Positions 34,726 through 46,470 of a DNA stretch of 64,000 bases are shown piece by piece. The stretch's first letter is position 1. The number at the start of each line of letters is the position of its first letter. Made by a program: the position numbers and the translations under genes. The notes beneath the pieces are model-generated. The model did not search any database. It was not told the DNA's origin and saw only the letters and a program-made list of their open reading frames with translations. Source of the DNA: Periplaneta americana (Eukaryota; Arthropoda; Insecta; Blattodea; Blattidae); contig NC_091119.1 of the NCBI RefSeq assembly GCF_040183065.1, forward strand, positions 66,652,892 through 66,716,891. The letters run 5' to 3'.

Positions 34726-35235
34726 TTATGTATTTATCTATTTATTTATTTAGATAATTGTAACATAAAATATATTATAAACAGAAAAACTTTAGCTCGC
34801 CCCTGAAAGAGTAGAACTCGAGTTCAGGGACGGATTCCTGAATTCAAATTAAGAAGTATATAATACAATTTGTCCTATGTCTACTACGCAATAAGAATAT
34901 AAATTTAAATTTACAATTTTTCAATTTTTATCAAATCCATAAATAACTTTTTTAATGTAATACTATAACTATTAGAATTGACAAGATTAGAATATTTAAA
35001 TATAAATTTGTTATATATTCTTGGGCCTAAATTACTACTATGATTAAATACTGTAGCAGAGTTGGATTTTGGTTCAAAAATCTTAAAGAATTCATACCTT
35101 TTGTTTCATAACTACGAGAATACAATTCAAAATTATTTCGATTTTTATGTATGAATTTTATTAATACAATATAATAAATTTGTCTCATTTTAAGAACATT
35201 AAAGTCTAAAAACAGATACAACTGTCATTTCTCAG
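34645..35235 (-). mobile_element. LINE 3' end, family B, with (TTTA)n
   Basis: (TTTA)n fills 34647-34755. Next comes a 3' UTR that matches, inverted, the fragment at 15330-15470. The minus-strand frame 35221-35027 (NNFELYSRSYETKGMNSLRF) looks like the C-terminal tail of a CR1/L2-like protein. Confidence 0.55.
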
Positions 35236-35658
35236 CTTTCGCGTTAGAACAGATTTATCAGTTTTGGAGCTACAACAGATAATAGAAACATTTCCATTGG
35301 CAATTTACTTCAATGAATCACGTTCATTTCAAAGAAAGAATAGTAATTCAATTCCACACACAAAACCTGTTTACGGCTTTTACTTAACTTTCTCTCTAAC
35401 ATACTCCAACCCACAGGCCCGCAGTGCAGCCAAGGACAGTATGCTAATTAAATATGGAAACTTAAAAGTAAAGAGGAAAGACAACAGACAAACAAACGCC
35501 CATTACAGAATATTACATATGATTAGTTCTATAATTACATCAAATTTTGAGGCAAGAGATGAATTTTGTGTGTGAAATCATTAGAAAGTCAGGTTAATTT
35601 TTGAAGTCACTTAAAGCTTATTGAAATGCGATATATATACAAATAGAAATAACAGTTC
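35236..35658. other. No recognised gene
   Basis: The plus frame 35264-35575 (103 codons) has no signal peptide or known domain. It is probably chance. Confidence 0.45.
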
Positions 35659-35665
35659 ATTCAAT

Positions 35666-35934
35666 CCTTTTTTATTTGGTTATTTTACGACGCTTTATCG
35701 ACTGCAATGGTTATCAGGTGTCTGAGTGAGAAAAACAGTGATAATGCTAGTGAGATGAGTCCAGGGTCCTGCGTCGAAAGTTGCCAAACTCTTGTTTTTA
35801 ATGGATTGAGGGAAAACCCCGGAAAAAAATCCCCAAACAGGTATCTTGTCTCAACCAGGATTTGAGCCTAGGCCCACTAGTTTTACAGTCAGGTGTGCTA
35901 ATCGTTGCTCCATAGCGATGGACTATTCAATGCT
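35666..35934 (-). mobile_element. SINE (family 1), minus orientation
   Basis: The body matches the copies at 23608 and 28416 in inverted order. ATTCAAT flanks both ends (35659-35665, 35935-35941). Confidence 0.8.
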
Positions 35935-35941
35935 ATGAAAG

Positions 35942-36569
35942 AGCAACTCTTCTTCGTTGTGATACTACAAGTATAAATACGAATGTTGTGGTCCGTCTGT
36001 CAAGAGTTGCGTTGTATACCCGGAAAACATTAGTTCAGCACCTCATTAATGCTTTGTTACAGTATAATATTTAACAGTATCACTAATGAGTGAAATGTTT
36101 TCATTTTTAGACACCAGTAGGGTAGCGGAAGCTTTCTTGTATTCGTAAGAATAAATTACCGAATAAATTCACAATGCTATTCATTATCAAATATTCATAT
36201 CATCGCAGATATCTGTCACAGACAGAACACACTAGTTGTACACAGGGTGGGTTCCTATGACGACGTAAGAACGACTTCAAGCCTTCACCTAAGAGAAAAT
36301 AGGACATCAAATTGACTACGAACATAGGATGGATTCTAACTCACTACCAAGGGTTCAACGCAACATTAAAGAAATACGCTTGAAAATGAAAAATTAAAAT
36401 ATCGAAACGTTAGGCTACTAGCAAACACAGCTACCACCAAGGGCTCTCGCCAACACATTTCACTTCTTGCCTACAGTTACAATGTCCGTTATATCGACTT
36501 CAAGTTCATTCTCAATATGCTGAAGGTCAGGAAATAACTCCTACTGACATTTATTCTTTAGAACAGAAG
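35942..36569. other. Upstream region of copy 2, no gene seen
   Basis: No repeat ends or proteins recognised. Confidence 0.5.
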
Positions 36570-36639
36570 GGTGAATTACCTTGAACCTGACTCTGTTATT
36601 GGTATAAAAGCTCTTGATATCAGAGTTTCAGCATCAGTC
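36570..36639 (+). promoter_or_regulatory. Promoter of gene copy 2
   Basis: The shared upstream element appears as GGTGAATTACCTTG (36570-36583, about -66 to -53). TATAAAAG follows at 36603-36610 and an initiator TCAGTC with probable start A at 36636. Spacing equals that in copies 3 and 4. Confidence 0.8.
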
Positions 36640-36674
36640 TTTTACAACAAGAAGACAGAGCTAAACAAACAATC

Positions 36675-36942
36675 ATGTATCAGTTGGTGAGTATATTTCC
36701 TTACTGTGCAGATTGATCAGGATATTTTCTGTTTAAACATAAACGAAAATTTGGCATACATATATGTACGACTGCTTTAACTGGTGCCATTATTTCTGCA
36801 GATTCTCCTCGTCCTGGCCCTCATCGCCGTGGCTGCCGCCCAGTACCCCTACTATGCCGGATACTACGGCACTGGATACTACGGCGCCTACGCCCACCCC
36901 TATGCCTACTCTGCCCTTGGCTACGGAATCTATGGACGTTAA
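36675..36942 (+). CDS. YG-rich secreted peptide, copy 2
   Basis: Coding exons 36675-36686 and 36802-36942. Intron 1 is only 115 bp (GTGAGT, TTTCTGCAG), against 1.6-2.6 kb in the sister copies. The 50-residue product keeps MYQL plus the shared signal peptide and the mature part QYPYYAGYYGTGYYGAYAHP, ending AYSALGYGIYGR. It differs from copies 3 and 4 only at residue 42 (Ala for Gly). Exon 2 differs from copy 1 at five of 141 bases, two of which change no amino acid class and most of which are third positions. Gln, Tyr and Gly content, a single C-terminal Gly-Arg and the absence of Cys argue for a short linear secreted peptide. Function not known; NPLP4-like, antimicrobial-like and cuticle-associated roles are the candidates. 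Confidence 0.9.
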
Positions 36943-37430
36943 TTTGTAAGTTGGGATCTTCGCCTAGTTTCTCAAACGACTGATTAATACATTTGATGAT
37001 GATAATGGTAATAATAGGAACTCAAATTGAATTAGATTTTCTCTGAGAAATATAATTGTTGAACTAGTTCATAAGTAGTGGTATATCAAATAATTTGGGT
37101 CCTCCGCAAGGAAATAAATAATTTGCATTTCAAGGTATCTTTTAATGAATCCAAATAATAAATATAATTTCATCTAGTCATCACTTCCAACCTACTGACT
37201 CAATACAAAGCAAACATTTCCAAGTCGGATCTTAGTATATAGTGCAGAATAATATAAATTACAAGATACAAGTACGTAAAGAATTCAATGAATGAATTAA
37301 TTAATTAAATTAATTAAGATTAGAAGGACGTTCTTGAACTCTTATAATCAGAGCTTCTCACTTTGTGAGAGCCAAACGACGCGACATTCCTATCAGTTTT
37401 AAATGTTACCACTACATTTTATTGAACAAC

Positions 37431-38112
37431 TTTACTCAAGTCAATACTCTTACAATCTGACAATTTATTTCCCAGTCAGATGTAAAGTTCAATCGAGATT
37501 AACCTTAAATTAAGATATCTTAACTCTTCTTAAAACTCTTTATAGTTCTTACCCACATTCAAGAAGTCACGTTTCAAGAATTTATTTGTATTATTTTAGG
37601 AAAATGTTATTTATATTGGCTTAAAATTTTGTATATTCTTGGATTTTTATTACTTGTTAGTAATTCAATTTTTTAAAATATAAGGTATATAATATATAAA
37701 TTAATTATCTAAATAAAATAACCTACTGAATTTCACTGCGATTCATAATAATTGGAAAATGTGAAACGTCTTTACTCAAGTCAATACTCTTACAATCTGA
37801 CAATTTATTTCCCAGTCAGATGTAAAGTTCAATTCGAGATTAAACATTAAATTAAGACATCTTAAGTGTTCTTAAAACTCTTTACAGTTCTTACCCACAT
37901 TCAAGAAGTCACATTTCAAGTATTTATTTTTGTTATTTTAGGAAAATGTTATCTATATTGGTTTAAAATGTTGTATATTCTTAGATTTTTATTATTTTGT
38001 TAGTAATTCAATTTTTAAAATATAAGGTATATAATATCTAAATTAATTATCTAAATAAAATAACCTACTACACTTTATTGCGATTCATAATAATTGGAAA
38101 TTGTGAAACTTC
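37431..38112. repeat. 340-bp tandem duplication
   Basis: Unit 1 spans 37431-37770 and unit 2 spans 37771-38112. Both start TTTACTCAAGTCAATACTCT and run through TCCCAGTCAGATGTAAAGTT to a CGATTCATAATAATTGGAAA end. They differ by scattered substitutions and small indels, so the duplication is not recent. Confidence 0.92.
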
Positions 38113-38339
38113 TGGCTTATAAAATTTTATATTCCATTTCTCAAAATTCTGTATATAATCTCCAGGCTTTTATAATCAAATTATCCATTAAATTTGGTGC
38201 TAAGGTTTTGGTTTCTCCACTAGATTGACACTTATGAAAACATTAAATATTTTGAAGCTACGTGTTAACTTCTTGAAGAATTGTAAAGAAAAGAATATGT
38301 ATTTCGTTGTTCCAATTCTTTAGACATGATTACTAAAAC

Positions 38340-38850
38340 TTGAATGTTTGTACAGGCCCAATCCGGCATAAAATTTTAGTTTCAACATTGACTAATCAGT
38401 TAACAATAACAGAAACTTCAAAATCTCCACGGCTTTACAACAAACTGGGTATAAATGATGTGACACATACATTAGCAGTATCTACACTTCTATATAGGCG
38501 GATGAAAAAACCTGGACTTTGAAACAACGAAATGAATCAAGAATCATAGCAGCAGAAATGAAATGTTAGGGAAAACAGCTAAATAGATATTACACGATGA
38601 AAAACGTAGTGAAGACATTTACAACACATCAAAAACTGAGCTCACTTTGACAAAAATTGATAAAATACAGAACTGTTATCATACCTAATTTACAAAGAGA
38701 ATGAACAGAAACAGAATTCCACAATAATTATTAGTTCTCACATTCAGTCCACAGAGTAGAAGAAACTGTGGTCGTCCTCTGAAAATACTTCTAGATGATT
38801 GATGCTGGAATGGGTCAAGACGGCCCAGTTTCATGATAGTATGATAATGA
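38340..38850 (+). mobile_element. Decayed LINE reverse transcriptase tail
   Basis: Pieces such as TWTLKQRNESRIIAAEMK and RGRPLK-like sequence can be read across several frames, the C-terminal region of a non-LTR element. Old and heavily broken. A similar piece lies at 60040-60700. Confidence 0.5.
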
Positions 38851-38914
38851 ACAATAAACATACATTTTATATCAGGTCTCAGTCTATGAAGTGCTTGTTG
38901 CGGTAATAATGACG

Positions 38915-38917
<3 letters not shown>

Positions 38918-38965
<48 letters not shown>

Positions 38966-38966
38966 T
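38918..38966. repeat. (ATT)n microsatellite
   Basis: Uninterrupted ATT run 35 bp before the last exon of copy 2. Confidence 0.95.
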
Positions 38967-39001
38967 TACTCGATTTAGTGACATTGTAATTTCTGTTTCA
39001 G

Positions 39002-39105
39002 GTTTCGGAACCACTTCTAGTTCTTCTCCTCGACCTCATCGAGTCTGTAATAATGGAATTGGAATGTATATTTCGAAATTAATAAACACTTCAGTCTTTC
39101 TTTAA
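39002..39105 (+). other. Non-coding last exon and poly(A) signal, copy 2
   Basis: Begins GTTTCGGAACCACTTC after the acceptor. AATAAA at 39081-39086 is followed by a T-rich stretch. Cleavage is expected near 39100-39110. Confidence 0.75.
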
Positions 39106-39109
39106 TTTC

Positions 39110-39537
39110 AAGTTGAATTTTTTAACCACTTCTACAATTGTACCCAGTCCTACTTCCTATAAGAATACAGTAAATCATAATGGATATTCAGGCTGCTTGC
39201 GGTAAAGAGATCGACAGTTTGTCACGTCTCTTCTAAACGGAGTGCTTGGGTCAATAATAATGAGCAATCAAAAGTTGACAGAGAAGCCATGGTTCCCAAG
39301 TTGACGTTGAATGATTCTACTAATTAAAATTGAAATAGGATAAAACATTTTAATTAAATTATATACACACACGTGGGTGGATGGTAACCTCTGCACCAAA
39401 ATTAAACTGATAATACTGTTTGAAAAATGTAAACAAGTTTTTCTCTCTAACATTCACCGTTTTAGAGGAAATCGTTAGTTTCTGTGAAGCATTTGGTAAC
39501 AGCACGGCTAATCTGGCAAGCGCGGCCTGCACTCTTT
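39110..39537. other. No gene seen
   Basis: Spacer downstream of copy 2. Confidence 0.5.
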
Positions 39538-39756
39538 AAGTCTTGGTTTTTCTGAACCGACGCATGCGAGTCGTGAGGGCCTCGCACAAATCCGGACTAC
39601 AGAAAGATAGTGAGTGGTTTCTATAGCTGTGAGGTGGAAGGTTTGCGTACCTCGCAGCTATAGAAACCACTCACTATCTTTCTGTAGACCGGATTTGTGC
39701 GAGATGGGCCTCGCATCTCGCAACTCGCATGCGTTGGTTCAGAAGAACCAAGGCTT
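39538..39756. mobile_element. GC-rich foldback MITE, about 100-bp arms
   Basis: The left arm begins AAGTCTTGGTTTTTCTGAAC and the inverted right arm ends GTTCAGAAGAACCAAGGCTT. The inner arms match through ACAGAAAGATAGTGAGTGGT. The loop is about 20 nt. Its base composition is richer in G and C than the surroundings. Confidence 0.85.
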
Positions 39757-39759
39757 TAC

Positions 39760-40713
39760 CTTATCCTCTCCCACTGCTGTACTCAGCTGGTAATGCGCGA
39801 CAGTACCCTGCAGATTTATTTTAACGATTTTCGCAATTATTCAATTTAAATTCATGGCTAAACGGTTTAATTTGCAAAAAAAGATTCAAGAAATTAACTA
39901 TTCAAATTATGTTTACCTATCTGCTTGTATAGCAATCAGCCATTTCTCTCGGGCAATTACCGCAATAGAGCGCTGCAACTTTGGACGAAGATTATTTTTT
40001 TTCTGCTTAACGGTGCTTCATCGAAGGAAAAGCGTAATAATAATTTTTGTTATATTTAACATGTAGAATCACCTCTTAAATGATGGTTCGCTGACGTTCA
40101 AAGGTATCCGACCTAGATTTTATGATCGTGTAAGTGAACTTTCCAGCCACGGGATAAGTCAGAACCAAAGATATGAAAAATTGACAAATTTTGAAAGAGT
40201 TCCGCTAGTTCTCAATAGGTGGAACCATTATTAGGAGCCGTTAAAAAGTGTCAGGGAAAATGATTATCTGGATTAAGCATACATTATTCTTCTAATAGAC
40301 AATAGCAGCTGTTTCCACCCAAATTTAGTGTTGTTTTACAATCAGTAGAGTGGGATGAAAAAATGAATTTTATAACACGGGTATATTTATCTACGATTGG
40401 CAACAGTGACTATTACCTTCGCCATTTATTCATAGAAGTAATAACTAAAGAATCAACACTTACACCAACAAATTATCGATCATTATCGGTCAGTGTACAT
40501 CGGTCCCCTTCCACCCTGCAAACACACACATACATACACACACACTCATATAAGTTATATATTTTTTGTGTTTGTATGTAGTTACTGCTACCTTAAATAA
40601 ATATATTGCATATATACATATGTATATTTACGAGTATAATGTTTATTTCTACATTACATGAGCATAAGAATTCGTTCAGCTTCGGCTTGAAGGGAAGAAG
40701 AAGAAGCAGTCAG

Positions 40714-40749
<36 letters not shown>

Positions 40750-40955
40750 TTAACTTTTGCAACAGTAGTCTGAATAAAGAAATAATTGATAATTACTATA
40801 AACCGGGTTTTAGAGGCAAAATTTTTCATAACAAAGACAAAAAAAAAAAAAAAAGGAAAGTTATAGCCAAAAAAAAGGACTTGAAAATGGACTATATTAC
40901 TCCCCTAAACACACTTCAGCACATTCATTGATACACATAGCACACGCAAGCTTAT
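39760..40955. other. No gene; short CA/TA and ATT microsatellites
   Basis: ACACATACATACACAC-type repeats at about 40520-40550 and (ATT)n at 40720-40745. Otherwise unremarkable. Confidence 0.6.
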
Positions 40956-40956
40956 A

Positions 40957-42256
40957 CGTGGGGTGTAACTTTAATAGTGGCAACACTGGTGTAAAGCGAA
41001 ACAAGACGGTGTTAATTGTTGTCACTTCTACCACATGTTAATCTATGTCTGCCCTCCTGCCCCCTAACAGGACTCTTCCATACGACTCATAGGGCATGCG
41101 CTGTGTAGAGTTGAAGTTAGTCTCCTGTTAGTTACAGCTCTAAGCGGTTGTGTTTCGCCATGTTTACAAAGCAGGAACAGCGATCTTGGCTGAAAATTCA
41201 ATCTGCCCGTGGTCGTATAGCACGACAATGTCATGACGGTTTTGTTGAGGCATGTGGAGAGGCAGCGTTACCATACAGGACTGTGGCGAGGTGGGTTCGA
41301 GCCTTCAACGAGGGGCGTGACAGCGTCGGTTCGTCCAAGTGTCAGTGAAGATGAAGTGCAAACTGTTTCCGCGACAACGATCGACAACAGACGGTACGTG
41401 AGTTAGCCCAGGAGATAGGAATATCGCACACGACTGTGTTTCATATTCTAAAGAATCGCCTAAAAATGAGAAAAATTGCATCTCGATGGGTTCCCTGGGA
41501 TTTGACAGAGGCACAGCAATAGATAAGATACGACACCGCTAAAACTCACTTGGAGCGTTATGATCGTGAAGGAGACGCCTTCTTACGGCGTATTGTTGCG
41601 CTTGATGAGACATGGGCCAGGTTATACGAACTTCTACTTAAGCGCCAATCAAATGAGTGACGTCATTACGGGTCACGACGCAAAACAGTGGTGCGTCGTA
41701 CCTCTACGAATGTGGAAGTTATGCTGATTTTTGTGTACGACTGTGACGGCGTCATCCTAACGCATACTGTCCCGCAAAGGCAGAATGTTAATGCACAGAT
41801 TTTCGTCAGTTTTTGGAGCATCATCTGAGACCAACGTTGCATAGAAAGAGCCCACATGTTTTGCAGAACCTTCCCATCATTTTTCAGGATAACGCAAGGG
41901 CGCACACGGCATATTCTGTAGCTGATTTGTACCGTCGCTGGGGTGGGAAGTGCTTTTCCATCCACCACATTCACCGGACTTAAGCCCCTGTGATTATGAC
42001 AATCCCAAAAATGAAGGAACCACTTCGTGACGTTCGATTCCGGACTGTTCTCGATATTCTGCAGGCAGTAGGGCGGTCGATTAGATACATCAACAGAACA
42101 GGAGCTCCTACAGGGATACTACGACTTCCACATCGATGGCAACGAGTTGTTGACAATGCTGGTTACTACATTGAAGGACTGTAGAAGTTTCACAGATGTA
42201 TCACTTATATATTCGTAATAAATATATACTTGCCGTTATTAAAGTTACAACTTGTG
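40957..42256 (+). mobile_element. DD34D mariner relic, 1.3 kb
   Basis: The element is 1300 bp between TA sites (40955-40956, 42257-42258), the classic mariner length. The terminal inverted repeats share GTTGTAACTTTAATAACGG (right, read inward) and GTGTAACTTTAATAGTGG (left). Confidence 0.85.
41159..42184 (+). pseudogene. Mariner transposase relic (DD34D)
   Basis: A start MFTKQEQRSWLKIQSARGR leads into a paired-type DNA-binding region. ALDETWARLYEPT-like sequence around 41600 is the first catalytic block. DNARAHTAYSVADLYRRWGW near 41890 holds the second Asp and HPPHSPDLSPCDY near 41970 the third. With the pieces read in order, 34 residues lie between the second and third Asp, the mariner DD34D spacing. 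Several frame changes and stops (near 41335, 41520, 41820 and 41980 among others) scatter it over all three plus frames, so it is dead. Its age looks intermediate: the ends and size are intact but the gene is not. Confidence 0.85.
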
Positions 42257-42259
42257 TAT

Positions 42260-42860
42260 TTATCGCTTCACGACATAAAGAAAGTGTTTTATTTGATGAC
42301 ATTCAACATTTCAATATGTTTCAATATGATTCTACCTCTTTGAATGCAGAATGTCTTTATAAACAGAAAATGACCGCTCAACATCAACTGAAACCAGAGG
42401 TGAAAATTTTCTTTTTATCCTGAACTCTAAATCAGCACACTTTATTAGTTTTTCAATATCTGGAATCAGAAGAACGATATTTATTTTCACTTGATTAGAA
42501 AGTTATAAGCCTATCGGAAAAAATATAGGAAAATTATCTAAATGTTTGCGACATTCTGTAAAAAAAAAAGGACCAAAATAAGAAATGTTTGTAAAAACGG
42601 GAAAAAAGGGAATATGGACTAAAAAAAGGGAGAAAAGGGAAGTCAAAATCACGTAATTTGGTCGGTGGAAGTTCGTTTTGAACATCGTAATTAATTATTT
42701 CATGTTTCGTGTTGAAATAAAAAAAGGGATTCCCTTTAAAAACCCGGTCTCTAAATTAATTACAGATGTACCATCAGTTCCTTCTTACAAAAGGATGCAT
42801 TGAAAACATCGACATTAAAAAACATAACATTTTCCTTAAGTGGCCAATAAATGTAACTTC
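42260..42860. other. No gene seen
   Basis: AT-rich spacer with oligo-A runs. Confidence 0.5.
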
Positions 42861-42864
42861 CATC

Positions 42865-43190
42865 TTAGTAGTGATAATAGTAGTAGTTGTAGTAGTATTG
42901 GAAGTAGTTGTGGTAGCAATAGTCGTAATTGTAATAATAGTTGCAGTAGTATTAATATTGTTAGTGGTAGTATAGTAGTTGTGGTGATAGTAGTAGTTAT
43001 ATTAGCAGTGGTAATTGTAGTGGTTTTTGATTAGTGGTAGGGCCTAGTAGGTGTAATAGTAATGACAGTAATAGTGGTAAATGTGGTAATAGTAGAGATT
43101 TAAGTATTAGTGATAATAGTAATAATAATAGTAGCTTTAGTATAGTCGTAGTGGTAGTTGTAGTAGGGTTTTATAGAAGTAATGGTATTG

Positions 43191-43289
<99 letters not shown>

Positions 43290-43299
43290 ATAATATTAA
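42865..43299. repeat. GTA/GTG-type microsatellite, left part
   Basis: An imperfect GTA/GTT/GTG trinucleotide array becomes a pure AGT run at 43200-43288. The frames through it (poly-Ser or poly-Val) are artefacts. Continuations of the same array lie at 44358-44470 and 46395-46470, beyond two inserted transposons. Confidence 0.92.
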
Positions 43300-43301
43300 T
43301 A

Positions 43302-44355
43302 TAAGGTGAGCCAATGAAACGGGCGATTTTAAAACTTCAATAATTTTTTCTTTGAAACGAAACTTTCCTTTACATCTGAAGTGTACACAATAGCATTTAC
43401 CTGTACCTCATGAAATTCTTGTTTTCTGAACGCTACATCCCGCAGATGGGACCCATTTCGTTGCACACATTCTTAAAGTCTAAGTCTAGCCGTGTGACTG
43501 GTCGCACCATCCTGTTGAAACCACGTGTCTCTATTGATGAGAGGATTATTGGCAATTTGTGGAGACAAACATTCTTGAACCATTCGGACATATCGCTTTG
43601 ATGTTACAGTAACAGATGTCCTATTATCATGTCCAAGGAAATAAGGATTGACGATTCCAAATGACGCTATTGCACACCAAACTGTGATTTTGACACTGTG
43701 TAACGGTTCCTGATGCATTTCATAAGGGTCAGTTGGTGACCATTATCGATGTATCCAAAAAGATGAAAATGAGCTTCATCACTCATCAGCATATTGTGGA
43801 CAATGTCTTCGTTAACATTTAGATCCAAGAATTGTTAGCAAAAAGTCATGTTGTTTACTTTATCAGCATCTTTTAATGTCTGTGCTACTTAAATTTGGTA
43901 TGGATGAATGTGTAAGTCCTTATGAAGAATTCTTCGTATACTGGTGTTTGAAAAGCCAAGTGGAATTGCATGACGATGGGCAGAACGTTCAGGACTACGG
44001 ATCATAGCAACTCTTACGGCGTTGATGTTTTCCGGAGTACGTACAGATCTTTGCTTACCTGCAGACTACTTCTTTAACGCAGAACCAGTTATTTCAACGT
44101 TCTGAAACCAGTTTTTATTGCATGGGCTGATGGTATCGGATCATTGTAATGACGTCGAAATAGCCGTTGTGCACCAATGAAACTTTTATTAGTTTTGTAA
44201 TATCCCAGCAAAGCACGTTATTCATCCATCCAATGATCCATTATAAACAAATGTTATCTAATGAAGAATATATTGTTGTATGTAACAATTAAAATATCCG
44301 ACAACAGCCGAAAAGACACGAATCTGAAAACCGCCCGTTTCATCGGCTCACCTTG
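43302..44355 (-). mobile_element. Mariner-type element inserted in microsatellite
   Basis: TA-flanked; the inverted ends share AAGGTGAGCC and AATGAAACGGGCG-like sequence (left) with GATGAAACGGGCGG (right, read inward), about 35 bp. A minus-strand transposase relic reads ISDEAHFHLFGY, WCAIASFGIVNPYFLG, VTVTSKRYVRMVQECLSP and FQQDGATSHTAR. The segment with the third catalytic Asp is deleted. The DNA-binding part is present only as broken pieces (44000-44230). Confidence 0.8.
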
Positions 44356-44357
44356 TA

Positions 44358-44470
44358 TTAGTGGTGGTAGTAAAATAGTAGTTGTGTTAGTCTTAGCAGT
44401 GTTAGTAGAACTGGTGGTTGTAGTTGCGGTGGTAGTAGTTGTAATAGTAATGGTATGAATAATGATAGTA
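44358..44470. repeat. GTA/GTG-type microsatellite, middle part
   Basis: The same imperfect trinucleotide array as 42865-43299, resuming at the TA of the inserted mariner-type element. Confidence 0.85.
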
Positions 44471-44471
44471 C

Positions 44472-46402
44472 TAGGGGAAGGTTGTCTATATCGTACCACT
44501 TTTCAGTTTTTCTTTAGTTATTTCTAAATGGGAAGGAATTTTAATTGCATATACTGTTAAACATTGAGACAGGACCTTGGGACACAAAATATATTTTTTC
44601 AGAATTTTTAAATAATTATCAATTGTTTTAAAAGACATTATTTAAAACTCTGCAAGTGGTACGATTTGTGAGCCTAGTTTCCTAAATCGTACCTAGAGGT
44701 TGCTTAAATCGTACCCATTTGTGAAATACACAATTTTCAAAATAAGAACTGCAAAAAAATAACTTATTTCATTATATTATTGTCATTTACTATGACATTT
44801 TATTAATAGAAATGAGAAACAAAGATGTTTTAAGATACAAAGATTTTTGTAATACATGAATCTTAAATAGGCTATTATCAAGATCTAATAAAACGAAAAC
44901 ACGAAGGGTCACTCATGATTAAATCATATTTAACACAAATGAACGATAAATACTTGTCAGATTCTGTCGTTACACATGTCACAGGCAAAATGAGAACGTT
45001 CTTGTGCCGTAGAAACTCCTGCACGTCTCATGCACCCATTGATTGCACACAGCAAGGAATCATATCTTCAATGACTGCTTCTTCACAGATAAATAAAACC
45101 AGTTCTCTTCTTTCACATCAAAATCAATCATTTTAGATGATTTTTTCGTTATTTTTGATAGCTGATTTGCTTTTTTTTATTTGTTTCCTTGAAGTTCTTC
45201 CTTTCGGTTTCTTCTGCTGCAATTCATTCTTAGAGGGATTGAAGTTAGAGCAACTGCTTACTGAGCACTTTTTATCGTTCTCGTTTGAGCTGAAATCTTT
45301 GGTTTAGAGAGAAACCCGTTCCATCAACGTTAAATATGTACAAAGCGTCTATGAAGTACTCGTCGACTACCTTCTCCAAACAATAAAAAGACCTTTTAAC
45401 ATTAACTTTATTAAACCCTTTGGAACGGTTCAGATACAGTTTCCAGTTGCCGCAAACTTAAATTTGAATATTAATTTGTCCTACAGAATTTACCTGTAAT
45501 ATTTTCCTCCTAAAATATTAAATTTGAATGCCTCTTGATGAACCAATAATAGCACTTCTTTCTCGCCAGTCGCCAGTCTCACACCTTCCAGATTTGGAAG
45601 GTGTGAGTTTGCTTCTAACACATCGAAAGCAAACTTCCTAACGTCTTTTGTAGTAAGCTGAGAAAGATATTCTTCAAACATCAGAATATGTTAGACTAAA
45701 TCCTCTTCTATTTCCCGTGAAATAGCTGTATTCCTCCCGTTGACGCATCCATTTGCAGGACGACCCAGACCTCTCTTCACTTTGCCCATCAAATATCGTT
45801 TGAAAATCGATTTTGGGATTTTGTACTTACGGCAACATTCATTCAATCCCACTGCTCAGGATCGAAATTCATCTACTGCCTTAAGTAAAGCACTTGGTTT
45901 CGATTTTCCGTATTCTCGTTTGGTCATTACCTATTCTGGAATTTGAAAATATTGTGCATCTAACGTTATTTGTTCACGTTACCAAAATCGTACTGGTACG
46001 ATATGAGCACCTTTTAAAGGTACGATTTAGGAAACTAGCACTCAAAGCAAACTATTCAGATTATAACCTAAACAAAGCTGTTACAGTGACCATTTTACCG
46101 TTTAAATAATGCAAACAATCTAATATACTAGGTGTAATAAAACACATTCATTAAACTAACTCAATGTTTCAATAAAAGCTTACGAAAGAGTAACAAAATC
46201 TTATATGAGAAATCAGAACTTACTATTAAGCACGATTTAATACAGCTGTTGTCTTGGGTGAAAGGCGGGAAACTGAACGAGTATCAGTTTCTATTTGCAT
46301 TTCATAAAAAATTCCCCAGATGGTCCCTGCATGCAATACTTTCCTCAATATTAATAGTGGTACGATTTCGGCGCCGGTACGATTTAGGCTACTTAATAGT
46401 GG
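44472..46402 (-). mobile_element. Pogo-like transposon inserted in microsatellite
   Basis: Both ends are studded with a GTACGATTTAG motif in opposite orientations: left at 44491, 44658, 44690 and 44715; right at 45984, 46018, 46358 and 46376. The minus strand between keeps pieces of a CENP-B/pogo-type transposase: EEYLSQLTTKDVRKFAFDVL (45660-45600) and LYIFNVDGTGFSLNQRF (45345-45295), where pogo-family proteins have the first catalytic Asp. Trinucleotide array flanks both sides. Exact ends are uncertain. Confidence 0.65.
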
Positions 46403-46470
46403 TGGTAGGAGCAGTAGTTGTGATAGTATAGTAGTAAGTAGTGGTAATGGTAGTAATATTAGTAGGTCTA
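46403..46470. repeat. GTA/GTG-type microsatellite, right part
   Basis: Third fragment of the array, after the pogo-like insertion. Confidence 0.8.

Larger units (their letters stand above)
36946..39001 (+). other. Intron 2 of copy 2 (3' UTR intron)
   Basis: Canonical GTAAGT donor 3 nt after TAA; acceptor TTTCTGTTTCAG. It holds a 340-bp tandem duplication, a decayed LINE segment and an (ATT)n run. Confidence 0.75.

Noticed and set aside
36764-36949. Second open frame through exon 2 (SSWPSSPWLPPSTPT type), open in all four copies
   Set aside because: It stays open because Tyr/Gly/Ala codons are strongly biased. It lacks a signal peptide, shifts Thr/Pro content with silent changes, and the Tyr/Gly frame has the start, signal peptide and shared stop.
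42766-43309. Poly-Ser and poly-Val frames
   Set aside because: Translations of the GTA/AGT microsatellite.
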